Shown: piece after piece, positions 1 through 9,743 of the stretch
Layout of the letters: each line of letters starts with the position of its first letter
How positions within the stretch are numbered: position 1 is the stretch's first letter
From: Candidatus Bathyarchaeota archaeon
Lineage (GTDB): Archaea > Thermoproteota > Bathyarchaeia > Bathyarchaeales > Bathycorpusculaceae
Reading direction: 5' to 3'
Assembly: GCA_003151735.1 (NCBI GenBank)
Contig: PLYI01000120.1
Span: 1-64,000 of the forward strand
DNA length: 64,000 bases
Program-made: the position numbers and the translations under genes
Notes under the pieces: model-generated
What the model was told of the DNA's origin: nothing
What the model saw: only the letters and a program-made list of their open reading frames with translations
Database searches by the model: none

Positions 1-170
1 TTAAGGGCCAAAAGCTCGGTCGGCGTTTTATGGACCCATTCGCAGAAACGGTATAAATCAAACGCGCCGGCTTTCTTGGATTGGATCTTTGACAGCCACA
101 GTTTGACTTCTGGGATGTTTTCGGCCCAGGCATATGCGTTATCCACTTTGGTTCCGGTGTAATTGCTCAT
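1..170 (-). CDS. N-terminal part of a possible tyrosine recombinase/integrase-like protein, truncated by window edge
   Basis: Reverse-strand reading from ATG at 170: MSNYTGTKVDNAYAWAENIPEVKLWLSKIQSKKAGAFDLYRFCEWVHKTPTELLAL, open to the edge. Resembles the SAM-like N-terminal core-binding region of archaeal integrases. Family call is tentative. Confidence 0.35.
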   Translation of the reverse strand, partial: MSNYTGTKVDNAYAWAENIPEVKLWLSKIQSKKAGAFDLYRFCEWVHKTPTELLAL

Positions 171-302
171 TTCGCGTTTCCTCATACACTATATAGGGCG
201 AGTGGCTTATTAAATGTTACTTTGTAACAGAACTTTATCATATAAGCATTACGATAACCAACGCCACACAACACTTAAAACAGTCACCATCATTAAAAAT
301 CA

Positions 303-797
303 ATGTTGAACCCCATGAAGAACCAAACCCCGCCCTTACTAACTTACCTTGAAAGCAAAGGCATTACTCTGCAGAACCTAATCGACTGCGCACTCGAAAT
401 GTACGTGCCCCACCCAGGCATAGAAACCGAGAAAAAAGCCACAGAAATGCTAAAGGAGGAACTTCTCGACATTCTCTCAGACGTTAATGTCTCCATGCTT
501 GAAGTAGCCGCATTTTCTCTCCAAGAACAAGCAGAAAAGGGACTAATTCCAGGATTGACACAAGAAAGGTTCAGGGGAAGACCTGGACCTGTCGCTGACG
601 AAATCTTGGGGTTAGCAATCGCCACTTACGTCGGCGGAACCAGAGGCGTCTTTGAGTATGTGCGCTTTGACCAAGCTAAACCTGGAATTCTAAAAAAGCT
701 GGGTTCCTTAACGAACGACGCAATAGGCGCTTTAGTTGCGGGTGCATCATCGAACGTTTATACGCGTGCTTTGAAGAGCGCGGGCACATCGCCGTAA
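303..797 (+). CDS. cobZ: Alpha-ribazole phosphatase CobZ-like / PgpA-family protein
   Basis: 164 aa. C-terminal ADEILGLAIATYVGGTRGVFEYVRFDQAKPGILKKLG..LTNDAIGALVAGASS matches the PgpA/CobZ pattern. Other cobalamin loop genes lie nearby. Confidence 0.6.
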   Translation: MLNPMKNQTPPLLTYLESKGITLQNLIDCALEMYVPHPGIETEKKATEMLKEELLDILSDVNVSMLEVAAFSLQEQAEKGLIPGLTQERFRGRPGPVADEILGLAIATYVGGTRGVFEYVRFDQAKPGILKKLGSLTNDAIGALVAGASSNVYTRALKSAGTSP

Positions 798-903
798 ACG
801 GCAAAATTTATTTTTTGGTGCAATTTTCAGACGTGCCGGCACCTGCCAGCTTTTACCATAAGATTATAATACTCTGCGTTGAGGATTTACCTGTTGGGCT
901 ACC

Positions 904-2061
904 ATGGTTCATACAAAGCTCTGCATTGTCACACACACCTTTCTACCGCATGTTGGCGGAATAGAAAAAGTGGTTAATGAACAAAGCAAGCGGCTGCGCA
1001 CAAGAAATTTTGAGCCCACAGTAGTTACCAACAGGATAGGCACACCCAAATACTACAAGGTTGACGGGGTACCTGTTGAATGCTATGAATCCCTCAACAC
1101 AGGGTTTAGGCTGGGAATTCCATATTCTATTCCAACTATACCCAGCTTCCCAACGTTTGTTAAGGCAGTAAAATCGAGCAAAATAATCCACGCCCACGGA
1201 CACCCGTACCTAACATCACTTATCGCAGCCAAACTCGCCAAATTCTACAGCAAACCGTTTGTGTTAACCCAGCATAACACCTTCATCGAATACAACAACA
1301 TCTTTGACCATGTCGAACGGTTAAACGATTTAGCCATCGGAAAACAGAACCTAAAAGCCGCAGACAAAATAATAGCGATTAGCGGCGCTACAAAAGAGTA
1401 CGTTCTAAGTTTAGGTGCCAAACCGAGCAAGGTTGAAGTCGCGTATAACGGCGTGGATTTGGAGCGGTTTCGACCTATCGATGGAAAACACGAGGAAATG
1501 CGAAAAAAGCTTGGCATATCCAAGAATGCCATCGTCGTCTTGACTGTGAGGCGGCTTGTATACAAGAACGGCGTTGACACACTACTAGATGCTGCCAACA
1601 TTGCGATCAAAAAGAATCCACGCATAGTTTTTTTGGCGGTTGGGAAGGGACCTGATTCTGACGGAGTCAAATTGAGGATTCAGCAGTTGGGAATTGAAGA
1701 TAATTTTAAGCTTGCAGGCTTTGTAAGTGACGAGGATTTACCGTTTTACTATAATGCCGCAGACCTGTTTGTGCTTCCTTCGAAATCTGGAGAAGGATTA
1801 CCTTTGGTTGCACTTGAAGCCATGGCATGCGCGCTACCAGTAATATCCACAGACGTTGGAGGAATACGAGAAATCCTGAAGGAGGATTACGGAAAACTGG
1901 TGCCACCCAACCAGCCAGAGTTGCTTGCAAAGGCAATTTTGGATTTTGCCGCGGTTGATTTTTCTTCACGCAAGAAAGAACTCCGCGCCATGATGGAGGA
2001 GAAGTTTAGTTGGGATGTGAACGTTGAAAGGCTTGTGGAAATATACGAAGAGCTTATTTAA
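904..2061 (+). CDS. GT4-family glycosyltransferase
   Basis: 385 aa. HVGGIEKVVNEQ, NGVDLERFRP and EGLPLVALEAMACALPVISTDVGGIREIL motifs. Confidence 0.9.
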   Translation: MVHTKLCIVTHTFLPHVGGIEKVVNEQSKRLRTRNFEPTVVTNRIGTPKYYKVDGVPVECYESLNTGFRLGIPYSIPTIPSFPTFVKAVKSSKIIHAHGHPYLTSLIAAKLAKFYSKPFVLTQHNTFIEYNNIFDHVERLNDLAIGKQNLKAADKIIAISGATKEYVLSLGAKPSKVEVAYNGVDLERFRPIDGKHEEMRKKLGISKNAIVVLTVRRLVYKNGVDTLLDAANIAIKKNPRIVFLAVGKGPDSDGVKLRIQQLGIEDNFKLAGFVSDEDLPFYYNAADLFVLPSKSGEGLPLVALEAMACALPVISTDVGGIREILKEDYGKLVPPNQPELLAKAILDFAAVDFSSRKKELRAMMEEKFSWDVNVERLVEIYEELI

Positions 2062-2106
2062 CTATGTAACGGAAACATATTAGCCCTTTGAAATGGAAGT
2101 TAACTG

Positions 2107-2841
2107 ATGACGTCAAAAGTTGAAATGGTCTCTGTTGTCATTCCGACACTCAACGAAGCAGGAAACATCCTAGAAGCTGTCTCTACTATTCATAATGACT
2201 TGTCTTATCCAAAAGAAATCATTGTTGTTGATGGCAACTCTACAGATGGGACTAAAGAAATCGTTCAGGGGTTAGATTACTGCAGACTCATCGTTGAACC
2301 CCGACGCGGCTATGGTTTAGCACTCATGACTGGAATGAAAAATGCCAAAGGCAACATCATCGTGATGGTTGACGGCGACGGAACCTATGAGGTGCGCCAC
2401 ATCAACCGTATGATTACAAAGATGATTGAGAAAGACGTAGACATGGTTTTAGCGACACGCATGTATGACCCCAACAAAGCCATGGGCATCATGAACTTTC
2501 TCGGTAACAAAGTCATCACAACCTTCTACGATTTCTTCTATGCCCAGTTCCTAAGCGACACCCAATCAGGTTTCCGCGCCATATCCCACCAAGCCATCGA
2601 CAACGTGGAGCTCAAGGCAAGTGACATGGCATATGCAACGGAGATGCTCATGCAATTCGCCAAAGAAGGATACACCATGCTTGAGGTTCCCACAACCTAC
2701 AAATCACGAAAATATGGCAGGCCGAAGCTGAGAAGATTTAAGTCAGGAATAGAGATATTTACGACTATGGTCAGGGGGATTCTGGATGCGGATACGATTA
2801 GAAAGTGCCAAGAGAATTGGAAGAAAAATCGGTTTAAATGA
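2107..2841 (+). CDS. GT2-family glycosyltransferase (dolichyl-phosphate sugar synthase-like)
   Basis: 244 aa. VVIPTLNEAGNI, VVDGNSTDGT, MVDGDGTYE, DTQSGFRA. Confidence 0.88.
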   Translation: MTSKVEMVSVVIPTLNEAGNILEAVSTIHNDLSYPKEIIVVDGNSTDGTKEIVQGLDYCRLIVEPRRGYGLALMTGMKNAKGNIIVMVDGDGTYEVRHINRMITKMIEKDVDMVLATRMYDPNKAMGIMNFLGNKVITTFYDFFYAQFLSDTQSGFRAISHQAIDNVELKASDMAYATEMLMQFAKEGYTMLEVPTTYKSRKYGRPKLRRFKSGIEIFTTMVRGILDADTIRKCQENWKKNRFK

Positions 2842-3313
2842 AGATAAAGGATACGCGGTCGCGATTTTTCTTGCTTTAATTATCGTTTCCGCCACAGTCA
2901 TAGGCTACTATGTTGTGCTTAGGCCACAAGCGGAACCCTACAATACAATCTACTTGCTTGACGCCAACAAAAAAGCAGTTGATTACCCAGAAACTTTAGT
3001 CGCTAACCAAAACAGCACTTTTAATGTGTATGTTACCATTGAAAACCATATGGCAACAAGCGCTAGCTATTTTGTTCAGGTAAAAATCGTAAACAACCTT
3101 CCAGCTACCTTCCCAGTTGACGCCCAACCAAGCCAAGTCATAGATATGGGCACCATAAACAACGATGGAAAACCAGTCCAGCAAACAGCAACCGTCACCC
3201 AAAACACGCCTGGAAGCTACTCCGTAGTTTTCGAGCTCTACAGAAACAACGGCGACGGCGCCCTCGTATTCACCCAAAACTACTGCGTCCTAAACATCCA
3301 AGTAACAAACTAA
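2786..3313 (+). CDS. DUF1616-like membrane-anchored protein
   Basis: N-terminal TM helix followed by a beta-rich domain (YLLDANKKAVDYPETLVANQNSTFNVYVTIENHM). Overlaps the GT2 3' end; true start uncertain. Confidence 0.6.
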   Translation: MRIRLESAKRIGRKIGLNEDKGYAVAIFLALIIVSATVIGYYVVLRPQAEPYNTIYLLDANKKAVDYPETLVANQNSTFNVYVTIENHMATSASYFVQVKIVNNLPATFPVDAQPSQVIDMGTINNDGKPVQQTATVTQNTPGSYSVVFELYRNNGDGALVFTQNYCVLNIQVTN

Positions 3314-3332
3314 ACTTTTTAGTTAACTCATA

Positions 3333-3394
3333 AAACCCTAAGCGTGGTAGGTCTGTATTTGCGTTTTCAATTGGTATTAGGATGTTGAAATTTT
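3333..3394 (+). repeat. Dispersed ~60-bp intergenic repeat, copy 1
   Basis: AAACCCTAAGCGTGGTAGGTCTGTATTTGCGTTTTCAATTGGTATTAGGATGTTGAAATTTTG aligns with 22204-22266 and with the reverse complement of 51654-51711. Confidence 0.55.
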
Positions 3395-3466
3395 GTGCTT
3401 TAAATAATGGGAGGAGAGGTCTCTGAGAGCAACAGTTTTGCTCTGGTTTTGTGTTGTTCTTTTTGC

Positions 3467-3481
3467 GGAACACTCCATTCC
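3467..3481 (+). promoter_or_regulatory. Palindrome-like motif GGAACACTCCATTCC, candidate operator
   Basis: 48 bp upstream of the ATG at 3530. Same motif class at 38731 and 51605, also upstream of secreted Ig-like genes. Confidence 0.45.
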
Positions 3482-3529
3482 TATGGGAGAGTAATATTAC
3501 ACTTCTTAGAATGATAATCTTGACCAGCG

Positions 3530-4159
3530 ATGAAGAAACAAAACCTTGCGCTCACCGTTCTCGTGGCGACACTGTTTTTGTCAATAGCCCAAGTCCAATT
3601 TAACTCGCAGATTGCCTTAGCCCAATCAACACCAACAAACCCCAGCCAAAACAGCCCCGCCTCAACTCTTACGCCCGAGCAAATGCAAATGCTACGCTCG
3701 CTCCAAGCAGCGTTCGATGCGGATAAACCTGAAATATTGCGGGAAATAATGGCCTATGCAAATGACCCCAACAGATCCCCACCTCAATCGTCAATCCTCT
3801 CCATAGCTCAAAACCAAACCTTCAGCTTAGGCGACAACATTACCTTATGCTTTACAGTTAACCAACCCTCAAACTACTCATACAGCATTAACAACCAAGA
3901 AAAAATAACAATCGCAGGCAACACAACCCTAACGGGACTGTCTGCGGGCAATCAAAGCTTAATTATTTACGCTCAAAATGCCGCTGGAAAAGTAGGCAGC
4001 TCACAGCCTGTAAACTTCACAGTCACACAACCGATACAGCTAGAAGCTAACCTGCCTAATGACACACCCGTTACGCTTATTGACACAGCTGCAGGAGCTT
4101 GCTTAGCAACGGTCTTGGGATTAACCGTTGCAGCGTATTGCTGGAGGCGCAAAAAATGA
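3530..4159 (+). CDS. Secreted/membrane-anchored protein with Ig-like domain and C-terminal TM
   Basis: Signal peptide; NTTLTGLSAGNQSLIIYAQNAAGKVGSSQPVNFTV Ig-like segment; C-terminal TM plus WRRKK. Confidence 0.7.
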   Translation: MKKQNLALTVLVATLFLSIAQVQFNSQIALAQSTPTNPSQNSPASTLTPEQMQMLRSLQAAFDADKPEILREIMAYANDPNRSPPQSSILSIAQNQTFSLGDNITLCFTVNQPSNYSYSINNQEKITIAGNTTLTGLSAGNQSLIIYAQNAAGKVGSSQPVNFTVTQPIQLEANLPNDTPVTLIDTAAGACLATVLGLTVAAYCWRRKK

Positions 4160-4845
4160 AGCATCCAAAACTCCTAATTTCTCCAGCAGTAATCGCTTTG
4201 CTGTCTGGCTTAATCTTAGCTGCCGCCTACAACAATTTCGCCAATGTTTTCCAACCCAATGCATCAGAACAAACTCCCCAGCCGCCCCAACTCCAAGTTT
4301 TCTCTCCCCAAGATAACGGTACATACCAAACAGCCAATGTTCCGCTCAACATCACGGCAAACAACTCAACCACAAAAATCACCTACAGTTTAGACGGGAT
4401 CGAAAATATTACTTTTAATGAAAATGCAACTCCCACATCAAGTCTGCTTGATGGAGTTCACAACATGACAGTTTATGGTTTTGACAGCGAAGGCAAACTA
4501 GGCGACTCCAAAAACGTAACATTTACTGTGCAGATTCCTTATCCATCTGGCGGAAAACTAACGATGCAGCAGGTGCAGGAAATTGCCAGCTACTTTGAAT
4601 CCAACGGTTTCACTCTTAGAGTTTTTGATTCCACCAAGCCTCAGTGGTCGCTTCACTGGGATGCTGGATTGAACTCTGGAGTTGAACAGTTAGAAACAAA
4701 AGAAGCGTTGGCTACCTTTGCTGCCGCACATGGAATAACTGAACTCCGCGAATTCATCGAACCACCAAGCGTATCATTCAACGCATACGTTTATAACAAC
4801 TCACCGCTGCCTGTAATCTACACGTTTTCTGTCACAACAAGTTAG
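4156..4845 (+). CDS. Secreted Ig-like domain protein
   Basis: In-frame ATG at 4156 overlaps the preceding stop (ATGA). Signal-anchor, then TYSLDGIENITF..LLDGVHNMTVYGFDSEGKLGDSKNVTFTV. Confidence 0.65.
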   Translation: MKHPKLLISPAVIALLSGLILAAAYNNFANVFQPNASEQTPQPPQLQVFSPQDNGTYQTANVPLNITANNSTTKITYSLDGIENITFNENATPTSSLLDGVHNMTVYGFDSEGKLGDSKNVTFTVQIPYPSGGKLTMQQVQEIASYFESNGFTLRVFDSTKPQWSLHWDAGLNSGVEQLETKEALATFAAAHGITELREFIEPPSVSFNAYVYNNSPLPVIYTFSVTTS

Positions 4846-4950
4846 CTTATTTTTTTAAGCCTATTTTTAGACTAAGGTTAGAGGATAATTGGCAACGCGG
4901 AAAAAGGCTTTTTTATTGTTTTTTAGGGCTTAAATTCCAATTCCAGCAGA

Positions 4951-6426
4951 TTAGGCTTTTTTGTGTCTTTCAGCGTATGCTTTCTCAATCGCAACGCGGT
5001 GGACGTTGTTGTAGGCGCAGAACGGAATTATTTTTAGGTCAGGCGTTATGTAGTGGACGACGCATCGGCGTACGCGGTTGACGTCGAAGTTATAAGAGTC
5101 CATGAACGCCATGCAGCCCAGCAAAAAGATTCTTCTGCGGATTTTGCCCAGCGACTGATAAGATGGCGAGAGGTGCATGCGCATAATAGAGGTCATTAGG
5201 GTTGGCATGCCGACTTCTTTGGTGACCAGTAACATGTCCATCGACAGCATTGAAGCCATGAATAGCGATGAGAGCAATGAGAATTTGCCTTTGGACTCTG
5301 CGTTTTCGGCGGTTTTGCGGATGCTGTTGAAGAAGCGGTCAAAGTTTACGAAGCGGTTGATCGGGAACATTTTGCCGCTTTTAGAAACGTAAACCCAGTT
5401 GACTATGCCGCACTGGGGGCTGCAGGAGAAAAGCGGCCAAGGTTTCTGCATAAATTTACGCATTATCTTAATGGGCGAAGTCATAACTGACATCGGATAC
5501 AAATCAGTGGTTTTTATTTCGCCGCCTGTTTGTTTTTCAACGTCCTCGGCAAAGCTCCATTCCCGGAAGTTTTCGCGGAACGGGTTTTCGGTGGCTCTAC
5601 CGGTGAAGGCGATTGGCTGGAAAATCAATCCTCGAACGATGTCAGTGTTTCGGGCGGCGAAGCGGATCATGTCGCCAACTTCGGTGTCGTTAAGGCTTTT
5701 CATAAGGGTGTTTACAAGGATGATTTCCATGTCGTATTTGCGGCAAACCTCAATAGCCTTAAGTTTAATGTTTAAGAGCTCGCGTCCCCTAACTTTTTTG
5801 TTGAATTCTTCGTGGAAACTGTCAAACGACAAATAAACAATGTTTAAGCCGCTGTCCTTTAGCCTCTTTGCGAGCCCTGGGGTGTCAACTAAATGTGTGC
5901 CATTGGTTGCCAAGATAGTCATGAACTTTAGTTTATGGGCAACAGCGATGATTTCAGGCATATCTTCCCGTTCGAGCGGTTCTCCACCTGAGAAGAGAAT
6001 TGCCGGGGGTTTAGGGTTAGCGTTGCTTGCGAACTCCAGCATTTTCACGAGGGCTTCTTTGGTGGGTTCATAATCTGCTTCTTGCTGGGGAAAAGTTGAG
6101 AAGCACACTGCACATTTGAAGTTGCAGCGTTTGGTTACGTCGATTACGCCTATGACTGTACCTGAAGCGTGGGTGGTGCAGGTTTCGCATTTGTAGGGGC
6201 AACCGTCGGGGTTTTTGGGTGCGTTGAGGTCGCCAAGGTACTGGAACTGATCGTATTTTTGCATGTGGTTGTAGATTGGGACGCTTTGCCAGTGGGTGGC
6301 TTTGAATTCGCCGTGTTCGGGGCATTGCTTTGTGATTTGGATTTTTCCGTTGGCTTGTGATAGTTGGGCGTCAATTTTTTTTTGGCATTCGGGGCAAATG
6401 CTTTTGGTTTCGCTTATATTAGCCAC
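4951..6426 (-). CDS. Radical SAM protein of the Tes/MJ0619-like family (tetraether synthase or related C-C bond/methylation enzyme)
   Basis: N-terminal CPEC zinc-ribbon-like segment, GCPYKCETCTTH, radical SAM CNFKCAVC, and C-terminal CVVHYITPDLKIIPFCAYNN. Confidence 0.75.
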   Translation of the reverse strand: MANISETKSICPECQKKIDAQLSQANGKIQITKQCPEHGEFKATHWQSVPIYNHMQKYDQFQYLGDLNAPKNPDGCPYKCETCTTHASGTVIGVIDVTKRCNFKCAVCFSTFPQQEADYEPTKEALVKMLEFASNANPKPPAILFSGGEPLEREDMPEIIAVAHKLKFMTILATNGTHLVDTPGLAKRLKDSGLNIVYLSFDSFHEEFNKKVRGRELLNIKLKAIEVCRKYDMEIILVNTLMKSLNDTEVGDMIRFAARNTDIVRGLIFQPIAFTGRATENPFRENFREWSFAEDVEKQTGGEIKTTDLYPMSVMTSPIKIMRKFMQKPWPLFSCSPQCGIVNWVYVSKSGKMFPINRFVNFDRFFNSIRKTAENAESKGKFSLLSSLFMASMLSMDMLLVTKEVGMPTLMTSIMRMHLSPSYQSLGKIRRRIFLLGCMAFMDSYNFDVNRVRRCVVHYITPDLKIIPFCAYNNVHRVAIEKAYAERHKKA

Positions 6427-7301
6427 CCTCCAAGCACTGCCTCAACTATCAAGGCTAAGGGAAGCAAAATCATCGTCATAGTTACTAAGCGTTCATACTT
6501 GCGTATGTTCTGGATTGTTGAACCTGACGTTATCAAACGAACTGAAGAGTAGATTAACAGAACACTCCACAGCAAAATAAGAGGCAAATAGTAAACGGTA
6601 AAGTGCCCCGCGAAAAATGGAATAGCGGGAAGAGGAGCAAGCAAACCTGTCAACAAGAAGAATATGGCGCCGACCTTGGCTGCGCTGACACTGCCGATTT
6701 TCTGCGGCAACGTTGGGTACCCAACTTTTGAGTCGCCATCTAAACTTAGGATATCGCGAAGGACGTTTCCACCGATGGTGCCGAAAGCTATTGGATAAAG
6801 AGTCAGCGAGATGATGCTTAGATTGTTGGTAACTGTTGCTTCACCAAACATGAAAGCGGTACCGGTTAAAACCCCAACTAAAACATTGGCGACAAAACCT
6901 GATTTGCGCTTGACCATATAAGAGTAAACTAAAAGCAAAAGCGAATCAACCGCGATTATCGCGAAGCTAAGCCAGTTGATGAAAGCAGCCATAACCAATC
7001 CTATTGCGAAGAGCACGCCTGAAACCGCCACAACCTGCTTAAGCGACAAAGCACCCGAAGGTATCGGGCGTTTTGGCTTGATTACTGCATCGCTTTCTCT
7101 ATCGAAGTAATCATTTATCGCAAAACCCGCCGAAGTAATAAATGCCATCGAGAAGAAAATCAACAAAATCATTTGCAAGCTCATATTAAGCGGGGCTTTT
7201 GTAATGGCGAAAGCCGTTAGTAGAGAGAGTCCTCCAGTCATCAGCCAGTAGGGAAGCCGCATCAAAGCAACTAAGGCTCTAGCTGACCCGGGAGCATTCA
7301 T
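6414..7301 (-). CDS. UbiA-family prenyltransferase, digeranylgeranylglyceryl phosphate synthase-like
   Basis: Multi-TM. NDYFDRESDAVIKPKRPIPSG and NVLRDILSLDGDSKVGYPTLP are typical of archaeal DGGGP synthases. Overlaps the radical SAM gene by 13 bp. Confidence 0.75.
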   Translation of the reverse strand: MNAPGSARALVALMRLPYWLMTGGLSLLTAFAITKAPLNMSLQMILLIFFSMAFITSAGFAINDYFDRESDAVIKPKRPIPSGALSLKQVVAVSGVLFAIGLVMAAFINWLSFAIIAVDSLLLLVYSYMVKRKSGFVANVLVGVLTGTAFMFGEATVTNNLSIISLTLYPIAFGTIGGNVLRDILSLDGDSKVGYPTLPQKIGSVSAAKVGAIFFLLTGLLAPLPAIPFFAGHFTVYYLPLILLWSVLLIYSSVRLITSGSTIQNIRKYERLVTMTMILLPLALIVEAVLGGWLI

Positions 7302-8242
7302 TTCTTAATTTTCCTGTCAGCGATGACTTCTTTGATGCTTTCTTCCAACGTTACTTTAGGTGTCCAGTTGAGTTCTTTTTTGGCTTTGGTAATATCGAAC
7401 CAGATTTTGGTTACGTCGCCTTGCCAAGAAACGCCTGTGGTTGTTATCACGGTTTTATCTTGCAGATTGAGGATTGTAAGTATCAACTGCGATAGGTCTA
7501 TTATGGATGTGGTTTTACCTAGCCCCAAGTTATAGACTTGACCGTTAACATAATCTTCTGAACCCACCTTAACCAAGGCTTCCACCACATCAGAAACATG
7601 TACAAAATCGCGGCATTGCTTGCCAGTTCCGATGATTTCAAGTTTATTTGGGTTCTTGGCTAGTTTATCAAGGAAGTCATGGATAACGCCGTGGCATCGC
7701 AGGCCGTAAACGTTGGCGAACCGTGTAATTACTATGTCTAAGCCGTATTGTTCACGGTACATTTGGCAGTATTCTTCGCCTACCACTTTGGATAAGCCGT
7801 AGCATGAGAACGGGTGAAAGCCATATGATTCGGGAGTTGGAAACACTGTTGGGTTGCCGTAAACTGCGGCGCTGGAGGCAAAAACTACTTTTGCATCATC
7901 TTTTCGGGCTTTTTCTAAAACACACAATGTTCCTTTAGCGTTAGTCTCAAAATCAACCAGAGGGTTCTCCATAGAGTAACCGACGACAACTTGTGCTGCC
8001 AAATGGTAGATTAAATCACTCCTCGGTAAGCCGCATAGGGTTTTGACGTCCAGTATGTCGCCTCTTACGAATTTGGCTATGGACACATCTTTTACGTTTT
8101 TCATCAGGCCGCTTGACAGGTTATCATAAATCGTTAAATCATCAGTTAACTGTGACAGTTTACTGCATAGGTGATAGCCTATGAAGCCTGCTCCACCAGT
8201 AACTAACACTTTTTTCCCTTTCAATTCAGCCCCCCAGATCAC
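7298..8242 (-). CDS. NAD-dependent epimerase/dehydratase (UDP-glucose 4-epimerase-like SDR)
   Basis: VTGGAGFIGYHLC, YGLSKVVGE, DFVHVSDVV. 4-bp overlap with the UbiA gene. Confidence 0.88.
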   Translation of the reverse strand: MIWGAELKGKKVLVTGGAGFIGYHLCSKLSQLTDDLTIYDNLSSGLMKNVKDVSIAKFVRGDILDVKTLCGLPRSDLIYHLAAQVVVGYSMENPLVDFETNAKGTLCVLEKARKDDAKVVFASSAAVYGNPTVFPTPESYGFHPFSCYGLSKVVGEEYCQMYREQYGLDIVITRFANVYGLRCHGVIHDFLDKLAKNPNKLEIIGTGKQCRDFVHVSDVVEALVKVGSEDYVNGQVYNLGLGKTTSIIDLSQLILTILNLQDKTVITTTGVSWQGDVTKIWFDITKAKKELNWTPKVTLEESIKEVIADRKIKK

Positions 8243-8280
8243 GATAAAGCCTATATGCTCTTTAGTAAGTTTGTAGGTAT

Positions 8281-9111
8281 ATGTCGCCCGTGAAAACTAT
8301 AAAAACTTTTAGGGATTTGCTGTCTTTCCTCACCATCATACCAGTTGGGGGAAAAGAAGATTTTATTTTCACGACGGCGGAGAACGTTTGGCTTTTTCCA
8401 TTGCTAGGCGGCTTCATAGGCTTGCTTGGCGCAGCTTACTTTTTAGGCTCAAGCGTATTAGTTGGGTTTTTGCTGAGTTTAGCTAATTCGGTTGTTGCAT
8501 TGCCAGTTGGTTTTTTGGATAAACTAATTCCGGCTGCAATGACTGTAGCTTTCCTTTTAGTTTTAACTGGGCTGCAGCATTTCGACGGATTAATCGATTT
8601 AGGCAACGCAGTTGGATTGCGAAATGTGCATGATAGAAAAATGGTTGCGCATGCTTGGACAGTAACCTATTCAGGGGCTGTTTTGGCGTTGGTTGTCGAG
8701 TTTGCGGCTTTTGTGGGACTGTTTTTAATTAATCCACTTTTTGCTTTCGGCGCAATATTGGCGGCTGAAGTCGCAGCTAAATTAGCGATGGTAACGATTG
8801 TTTGGGTCGGCAAACCAAGCCATAAAGGACTTGGCTCGATTTTCCTCTCCAAAGCCAAAAAAAACCTGAATATCGTGGCTTATGTGATTGCTGTTTTGAT
8901 TGTTTACCCATTCTTCTCCCTGACCGGTAACCCGCTTTTAGGCTTGGTAGGCGTTGGCATAGTTTTAGTCAGTATTCCCGTTGCGTTTGTTATGGAAAAG
9001 GTTTCTGAGGGCGTTTTCGGCGGGGTTTCAGGAGACATGATTGGCGCCACCAACGAGGTTGCAAGGGCTGTGGCGCTGGTTTTGTTTGCGGTGGTGCTGA
9101 TGCTGATATGA
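8281..9111 (+). CDS. cobS: Adenosylcobinamide-GDP ribazoletransferase
   Basis: 276 aa membrane protein. RDLLSFLTIIPVG, LQHFDGLIDLGNAVG, GGVSGDMIGATNE. Confidence 0.9.
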   Translation: MSPVKTIKTFRDLLSFLTIIPVGGKEDFIFTTAENVWLFPLLGGFIGLLGAAYFLGSSVLVGFLLSLANSVVALPVGFLDKLIPAAMTVAFLLVLTGLQHFDGLIDLGNAVGLRNVHDRKMVAHAWTVTYSGAVLALVVEFAAFVGLFLINPLFAFGAILAAEVAAKLAMVTIVWVGKPSHKGLGSIFLSKAKKNLNIVAYVIAVLIVYPFFSLTGNPLLGLVGVGIVLVSIPVAFVMEKVSEGVFGGVSGDMIGATNEVARAVALVLFAVVLMLI

Positions 9112-9743
9112 TGGCGCCTGCTTTGATTATGGCTGGCGGCAAAGGAACCCGCATGGGGGTGCCCACTGAGAAGCCGCTGTTGCCGTTTTTGGGTAAGCCG
9201 CTGGTTGATTGGGTTGCAGAAGCAATTTTGGATGCAAAAAAAATTTCTGATTTTTACGTTGTAACGAGTTCTAACACGCCAGAAACCGAAAAACATTGTA
9301 TAGCTAAGGGCTGGAAGGTTCTGCACACAGATGGAAAAGGCTACCATAACGACCTTAAACAAGCAGTATCTAAAGCGAATTTGACTGGCCCAGTTCTCAC
9401 AATGCCCTCAGATGTGCCTGCAATAACAGGAAAAGTGCTCGACAAAATAATCGAGGCATTTGAGTTTTGCGGCAAAGATTTCTTAGCGGTCTTTGTACCT
9501 ATCAAGTCGCGGCAGAACTTGGGCTTGTCCATTTCATCCACCGATGAATACAATGGCGAATGGTACGCGGTTTCAGGAGTTAACATCATAAACGGCGTTA
9601 AAATCCAAGGTGAAGGAAAAATCGAGACAAGCGCCATAATCACAGAGGAAACCGAAGTGCTCCTAAACATCAACACGACTAAGGACTTGGAAATAGCAGA
9701 GAGAATAATGAAAGAAAAAGATAACGCTATCCATAAGCGGTAA
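9108..9743 (+). CDS. cobY: GTP:adenosylcobinamide-phosphate guanylyltransferase
   Basis: LIMAGGKGTRMGVPTEKPLLPFLGKPLVDWV and NINTTKDLEIAERIM. 4-bp overlap with cobS. Confidence 0.88.
   Translation: MMAPALIMAGGKGTRMGVPTEKPLLPFLGKPLVDWVAEAILDAKKISDFYVVTSSNTPETEKHCIAKGWKVLHTDGKGYHNDLKQAVSKANLTGPVLTMPSDVPAITGKVLDKIIEAFEFCGKDFLAVFVPIKSRQNLGLSISSTDEYNGEWYAVSGVNIINGVKIQGEGKIETSAIITEETEVLLNINTTKDLEIAERIMKEKDNAIHKR

Noticed and set aside
216-228. GTTAC-TTT-GTAAC palindrome in the 170-303 intergenic region
   Set aside because: A single short palindrome with no second copy recognised; may be a chance hairpin.
3270-3473. Minus-strand ORF (67 aa) with ENANTDLPRLGF, and the similar ORF at 51554-51742
   Set aside because: Not convincing as genes. 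The shared peptide is better explained by the underlying DNA repeat, which is reported instead.
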